From Dallia pectoralis (taxonomy: Eukaryota > Chordata > Actinopteri > Esociformes > Umbridae), in contig CM055750.1 in assembly GCA_029465975.1 (NCBI GenBank), positions 4,152,440 through 4,216,439 of the forward strand: a stretch of 64,000 bases of DNA, read 5' to 3'. The number at the start of each line of letters is the position of its first letter. Position 1 is the first letter of the stretch. The notes under the pieces were generated by a model. It made no database searches. It was not told where the DNA came from and saw nothing but the letters and a program-made list of their open reading frames with translations. The translations under genes and the position numbers were made by a program. This document shows positions 58,915 to 64,000 of this stretch, piece after piece.

Positions 58915-59035
58915 GACACCGCCGTCGGTGTATGAATGTGTGACTGAATGGGTGAATTGTGAGGCAATATGTAAAGCGCTTTGGTGGCCCCTGGGTCTGT
59001 GAAATGCGCTATATAAATGCAGTCCATTTACCATT
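58915..59035 (+). mobile_element. SINE/LINE 3' fragment
   Basis: TGTAAAGCGCTTTGGTGGCC and GCGCTATATAAATGCAGTCC are the familiar 3' part of a fish short element. It matches the body of the SINE at 35401-35650 in opposite orientation. Confidence 0.6.
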
Positions 59036-59375
59036 GAAAACAATAACAACACGTAATATACACTAACCACAATCTTCCAATGATGTGACGTAGAAACAAT
59101 AACCCACAATGTGCACCCAGATCTAGTGAATTAAATAAACACATAATTACCAAATCCCATACAGCCGTGACACTTTATTTAAACGAAATGTTAAACTGCT
59201 GTGACAATCCCAGTGCTCCAACATCCTCCTAGCCCACTAGATGTCCCTGGTGGACTAGGAATTGTGACATCCATTCATATGCTATCATACATAAGTAACC
59301 TTTTTGACGTGGCTGAGACAGACAGATGCTATGGATCAGTTGATAAAGAAGGCTACACATGGATATAGCCTACTG

Positions 59376-59795
59376 CAGTGGTTCCCCAACTTTTTTTCCT
59401 GCGCACCCCCTTCTATGTACCAACCGGGTTGGCGCACCCCCAATTCACACTTAAAAAAACACAACAAAGCTTTGTTTTATCGCCATATAAAGACTCATGT
59501 TTAAACATGCGCAAATAACCAGAACACGCATGACAATAACAACATCAACCAAGTTGCAGCTGTCTTATTCTACGTTTCTATCAAAAACTAATAAATTATA
59601 GTTTTTATATTTAAAATAAAAGCAATTACAAAGGAAATGTTTACTGTTGTTTACTTGTATGGAAAAATCCTTTTATATATGTCAATGGAAAATCCCACTT
59701 AAAAAAACTGACCGCCATTACATTTTTCCTCTCGCGCACCCCCTGGTGGCAGCTCGCGTACCCCTGGGGTTGCACGTACCACACTTTGGGAATCC
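59376..59795. mobile_element. hAT-like non-autonomous element cut by assembly gap
   Basis: It starts CAGTGGTTCCCCAAC, and just before the gap it reads CACACTTTGGGAATCC, the inverted counterpart. CGCACCCCC motifs near both ends are also inverted-repeat-like. The left 8-bp duplication would be GCCTACTG; the right one falls in the run of N. Confidence 0.65.
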
Positions 59796-60295
59796 NNNNN
59801 NNNNNNNNNNNNNNNNNNNNNNNNNNNNNNNNNNNNNNNNNNNNNNNNNNNNNNNNNNNNNNNNNNNNNNNNNNNNNNNNNNNNNNNNNNNNNNNNNNNN
59901 NNNNNNNNNNNNNNNNNNNNNNNNNNNNNNNNNNNNNNNNNNNNNNNNNNNNNNNNNNNNNNNNNNNNNNNNNNNNNNNNNNNNNNNNNNNNNNNNNNNN
60001 NNNNNNNNNNNNNNNNNNNNNNNNNNNNNNNNNNNNNNNNNNNNNNNNNNNNNNNNNNNNNNNNNNNNNNNNNNNNNNNNNNNNNNNNNNNNNNNNNNNN
60101 NNNNNNNNNNNNNNNNNNNNNNNNNNNNNNNNNNNNNNNNNNNNNNNNNNNNNNNNNNNNNNNNNNNNNNNNNNNNNNNNNNNNNNNNNNNNNNNNNNNN
60201 NNNNNNNNNNNNNNNNNNNNNNNNNNNNNNNNNNNNNNNNNNNNNNNNNNNNNNNNNNNNNNNNNNNNNNNNNNNNNNNNNNNNNNNNNNNNNNN
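59796..60295. other. assembly gap (500 N)
   Basis: Exactly 500 N, probably a default-size scaffold gap rather than a measured length. Confidence 0.99.
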
Positions 60296-60504
60296 GTTCC
60301 CGACCACCTTGTGTTGGTAATCTTTCAGTTCTGCCAAACAAATAGTAAAATACTGTAAATACAAAGTAGGAATACATTTCCCAAATACTTGAAACATACT
60401 TCATTTTTACATTCCTACAGAACAGTCCACAGGCAATACTGAGCTACAGTATTCACTGAGTACTGTATTGATATGTAGTACTGCAATTTTCTAGTGAGTA
60501 TTTC

Positions 60505-60732
60505 TTACCTATTCTCATTTCGGAAAGTCCGGATGATGGATGCTACAGTGTACCTGCTCAAATTTGGCTGTACTCTTTGCCCAGCTTCCCTCATTGTTAG
60601 ACCATGGTTGACCACATGATCAACCAAAGTGGCTCGGATCTCATCAGAGATTACGGCCCTTGGCCTTCCTCCTCCTCTTCCTCTTACTCTCACTCCTCTG
60701 GCTCTGCCTCTGTTTCCAATGTTGGCATCCAT
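60505..60732 (-). pseudogene. IS630/Tc1-type transposase, N-terminal domain
   Basis: An intact 75-codon frame begins MDANIGNRGRARGVRVRGRG (an Arg/Gly-rich leader) and then VISDEIRATLVDHVVNHGLT and MREAGQRVQPNLSRYTVASI, a helix-turn-helix DNA-binding domain. The frame ends FRNENR. In related fish elements the DDE domain follows, but here it is not seen on the minus strand below 60505. Confidence 0.7.
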
Positions 60733-61609
60733 TGCTCCAAAACAGAAGAGCTCACCTGTTGCCCTTGTATGCTAAAGCTCTGATTGCTAATTGTAAAGAT
60801 GTGTGATGGGTGTTTGCCCATGTGATGAGTCAGTGTTCATATTTGAATGTCAGTGTGTTCCTTGTGAAAACAAGAGATTTGAGATTTTCTTCATGAAAAT
60901 TGTGCCAAATGCAGAGAATTGTGTGTAGTGTTTTGAAAAAAGTATGTTTTAGAACAGAAATTCGAGTGTAAAGCAGGAATTGTGTTTAGCAGAAATGGTT
61001 CAGTGGGTTGGGGCATGAGTTACATGTTGTGGTGATTGTGTCTCAAGTACCAGTATTTGTGTGTAAACAATAGAGAAAAACTGTATTTACACATTTACCT
61101 ATTCATTTTGTGTGTGTGTGGAATAGTTTATTTTCTACAGTATTGATGAATCTGTGGCCAGAGAGACAGAAGCATGTGGATGGCCAGGAGGGTGAGGACA
61201 GTGACAAGTGAAGAACTGTCAGTTGTGAAACTCCAGCTTTATTTACTGCACTGTAGGCTGCATATAATGTTCAGTGTTTTTTGTTTTGTGTGTTTATATT
61301 ACAGTATATTATTCTGTATACATTTCTTTTTACTCTGATGTATGGAAGTTACTTTATGTGTATGAATGATAAAGGTTACAATTTCCTTAGCAGTATGAGT
61401 GCAATGTGTGATGTCAAACCATGGTGGGGGGGGGGTACTTTTACCCTGAAATCCTATTTCTTTTTTTTTCTTCAGTTTTATACACTTTTATCAATGAAGG
61501 ACTGGGCTAAGACTGAAAGGTGGACATGAGGGATAATTCAATGGTCCGCTGCCAGAGTGACATAACATCTAAACATTTTGACTTGCAGTGCTTACACAAT
61601 GCCAAAGGG

Positions 61610-62030
61610 ACGAAGCATTTTGGGGGCACTGACTGGTTAAATGAGAAGGAAATTTAGTTTTTACACATGAGTGAACTGTTTTGGGAGAGGTATGAGGTTT
61701 TGCAGGTGAACCATGGTGTTGTGCCAAACCATCCACGTTATTTTGGCAAAAGCACCAAGAGTGTTGAGAACGTCCGGTCTGTTTCAAGAAATGAGCCAAA
61801 GCAATTGAGAAGGATCTCTGCCATTTTGGTGGCACTGACTCTTTATATGGGAAAGGAATTTAGTTTTGAAGCATGAGTGAACAGTTTTGGGAGAGATATG
61901 AGCTTTTGCAAGTGGGCTATAGTGTTGTGCTGAACTGTAAGACTGTTTTGCCAAATGATCTTCGGGTTTTGAGAATGTAATTTCTGTTTCAAGGAATGAG
62001 CCAAACCAATGGAGAGAAACTGTAACTAAG
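61610..62030. repeat. two-copy tandem duplication, about 208-bp period
   Basis: The CATGAGTGAAC...TTTTGGGAGAG segment occurs at about 61666 and again at about 61874, and GGCACTGACT also recurs. The copies are clearly diverged, so the duplication is old. Confidence 0.8.
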
Positions 62031-62063
62031 TGTGAAAATAATGTTGGTATTTTTTGTAGTACA

Positions 62064-62226
62064 TGAGCCATCAGGCCCAGTTCACCCAGTCTGTTGGTAT
62101 CAGGCCCAATTCACCCAGTCTGTTGGTATCAGGCCCAGTTCACCCAGTCTGTTGGTATCAGGCCCAATTCACCCAGTCTGTTGGTATCAGGCCCAGTTCA
62201 CCCATCTGTTGGTTTCAGGCCCGGTT
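62064..62226. repeat. 29-bp tandem repeat, about 5.6 copies
   Basis: The unit is TCAGGCCCAGTTCACCCAGT then CTGTTGGTA. CCCAGTT and CCCAATT variants alternate, pointing to a two-unit higher-order repeat. Confidence 0.93.
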
Positions 62227-62394
62227 CAAAGATAAAGATGCAACACTTTAAACTGGGCTGTATGTAGCAGATTTTTTTATTTGTATTCTCATTATTAATA
62301 TTAGTATTATGTTATAAGTGACAGAGCAGTGCACCACTGGGTTAATTCATTAATGAGGAAGTACATGTAGTTGGACTCAGACATCAGCACAATG

Positions 62395-62630
62395 GCATCT
62401 CTACTGTGGACAGTGCATCTCTACTGAGGACAGAGCATCTCTACTGTGGACAGAGCATCTCTACTGTGGACAGTGCATCTCTACTGTGGACAGTGCATCT
62501 CTACTGTGGACAGTACATCTCTACTGTGGACAGAGCATCTCTACTGTGGACAGAGCATCTCTACTGTGGACAGAGCATCTCTACTGTGGACAGTGCATCT
62601 CTACTGTGGACAGTACATCTCTACCGTGTA
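62395..62630. repeat. 20-bp minisatellite, first block (CTACTGTGGACAGTGCATCT)
   Basis: About 12 copies, mostly with GTGGACAG and AG/TG/TA variants at one site. Confidence 0.95.
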
Positions 62631-62672
62631 TCAACTTGTTCAACTTGTAAAATAAATTTGATTGATTGATTG
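62631..62672. repeat. 40-bp interruption between the two 20-bp arrays
   Basis: TATCAACTTGTTCAACTTGT then AAAATAAATTTGATTGATTG. It ends in an AATAAA and (GATT)n tail, as the 3' end of a small retro-insertion would. Confidence 0.5.
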
Positions 62673-63187
62673 ACAGTGCATCTCTACTGAGGACAGTGCA
62701 TCTCTACTGAGTACAGTGCATCTCTACAGAGGACAGTGCATCTCTACTGAGGACAGTGCATCTCTACTGAGGACAGTGCATCTCTACTGAGGACAGTGCA
62801 TCTCTACTGAGGACAGTGCATCTCTACTGAGGACAGTGCATCTCTACTGAGGACAGTGCATCTCTACTGGGGACAGTGCATCTCTACTGAGGACAGTGCA
62901 TCTCTCCTGAGGACAGTGCATCTCTCCTGAGGACAGTGCATCTCTACTGAGGACAGTGCATCTCTACTGTGGACAGTGCATCTCTACTGTGGACAGTGCA
63001 TCTCTCCTGAGGACAGTGCATCTCTACTGAGGACAGTGCATCTCTACTGAGGACAGTGCATCTCTACTGAGGACAGTGCATCTCTACCGTGGACAGTGCA
63101 TCTCTACCGTGGACAGTGCATCTCTACTGAGGACCGTGCATCTCTACTGAGGACCGTGCATCTCTACTGAGGACTGTGCATCTCTAC
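62673..63187. repeat. 20-bp minisatellite, second block (CTACTGAGGACAGTGCATCT)
   Basis: About 26 copies of the same 20-bp unit, here mostly GAGGACAG instead of GTGGACAG. Exact 20-bp period throughout. Confidence 0.95.
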
Positions 63188-64000
63188 GTGCAGGCATGTG
63201 CAAAATCAAAAAAGAGTTGTCAATAAGTTCCAATACTACCACTGTTCATACAGAATAACTAGCGACCTATTTCTTTAATTACTTTTATTATACATTTTAC
63301 TGTAAATAATGTTTTGACTGTGTGTCTGTTTTAAATAAGCTGGAGCCATAAGGATGTTTTTAACGTGATTTCATGCAGATTCCAGATCCCCAAAGCAGCA
63401 AGAGCTCAGCAGAACCACCATCAACCGTGACAAACGTACCCATACAAAGCTACCGTTTTAATTAACTGCTCACCCTCAGTCACAGGAACTAGAGACATTT
63501 TTCACCTACCATCCAAAACAAACATCTAAACTAGCAATGGTTTAAGACAGCAAGAGCAAACCTAGTGGTGGAATTATTGTGATAAAAACACTCAGTGCCG
63601 TACTGCATGTTTGGCAAAAAAATATATATGACATAAACGCCTGGGAACTGTGTTTACCAATGGATTGAGGAACATGAGAATAGTGGGATCCCCAGAGAGA
63701 GTGCAAATGCTTACTTTATTATACATGCAAAAAAGGCAGATGTAAAAAGATTGTAGTCAGGAAACCAAATGGCATTACAACGTGAGCGAGCGAAGATAAT
63801 TGCGTCAGGTGTTGGAGCCCATAGTGGATGTCACTAAAGTTACCGTTAGTTACTGTGGCCTTAACTATAGGAGAGACAAAGGCTACTCACATTTTAGGTA
63901 ATGTTGTTGTTAACCATCACACACCTTCCTAGAACTTTACGCTTTAAACAAATGTGACATTTGCCTTCAATGGCGTGTGAACAGTTGCATGGAGTAAAGT
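63188..64000. other. terminal 0.8 kb, nothing recognised
   Basis: No gene, repeat or transposon signature identified up to the window edge. Confidence 0.5.

Noticed and set aside
59647..60404. Frames crossing the N run
   Set aside because: They consist of undetermined residues over an assembly gap.

Overview
The window is vertebrate, almost certainly ray-finned fish, genomic DNA. The evidence is split genes with GT/AG introns, Rex3 and Tc1-like transposons, short solo LTRs, tRNA-derived SINEs and many minisatellites. Several Tc1 and dispersed-repeat fragments resemble those common in salmonid and pike genomes, so a protacanthopterygian fish is a reasonable but unproven guess.

Two protein-coding genes are well supported, both on the + strand. 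Positions 1-14988 hold the 3' part of ankrd31 (11 exons visible, 5' end outside the window): ankyrin repeats, a disordered region made by an in-frame coding minisatellite, a coiled coil, a RAMA domain and a conserved C-terminus. ANKRD31 is a meiotic chromosome-axis protein that works with REC114 in positioning DNA double-strand breaks. About 16250-29900 holds a complete core-2 type beta-1,6-N-acetylglucosaminyltransferase of the GCNT family, most likely gcnt4. It has two probable non-coding exons and five coding exons that assemble to 432 residues. The same two genes are neighbours in the same order and orientation on human chromosome 5q13, which supports both names. They share synteny, not an obvious pathway.

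The rest is repeat-rich. The ankrd31 introns carry a Tc1 relic, two solo LTRs, 55-bp and 18-bp minisatellites and a LINE-like tail. The stop-proximal sequence of the ankrd31 last exon has been amplified into an 81-bp minisatellite. The 8.3-kb gcnt4 intron holds a 127-bp repeat and a three-layer nest: a hAT transposase gene split by a 1163-bp element with ~260-bp terminal inverted repeats, and split again by a 3.3-kb Rex3 retrotransposon.

Downstream of gcnt4 (about 30-64 kb) I find no convincing host gene. This stretch holds minisatellites with 29-, 30-, 9/12-, 75-, 64-, 29- and 20-bp units, several Tc1-like fossils (one split by a solo LTR), a second nearly identical but 5'-truncated Rex3, a LINE C-terminal fragment, SINEs, solo LTRs, a hAT-like element cut by a 500-bp assembly gap, and the N-terminus of an IS630/Tc1-type transposase. 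I found no tRNA or rRNA gene, CRISPR array or clearly new biological system. The most interesting items are the minisatellite grown from the ankrd31 stop codon, the coding minisatellite, the intron-split gcnt4 with a possible relic exon, and the nested transposons.
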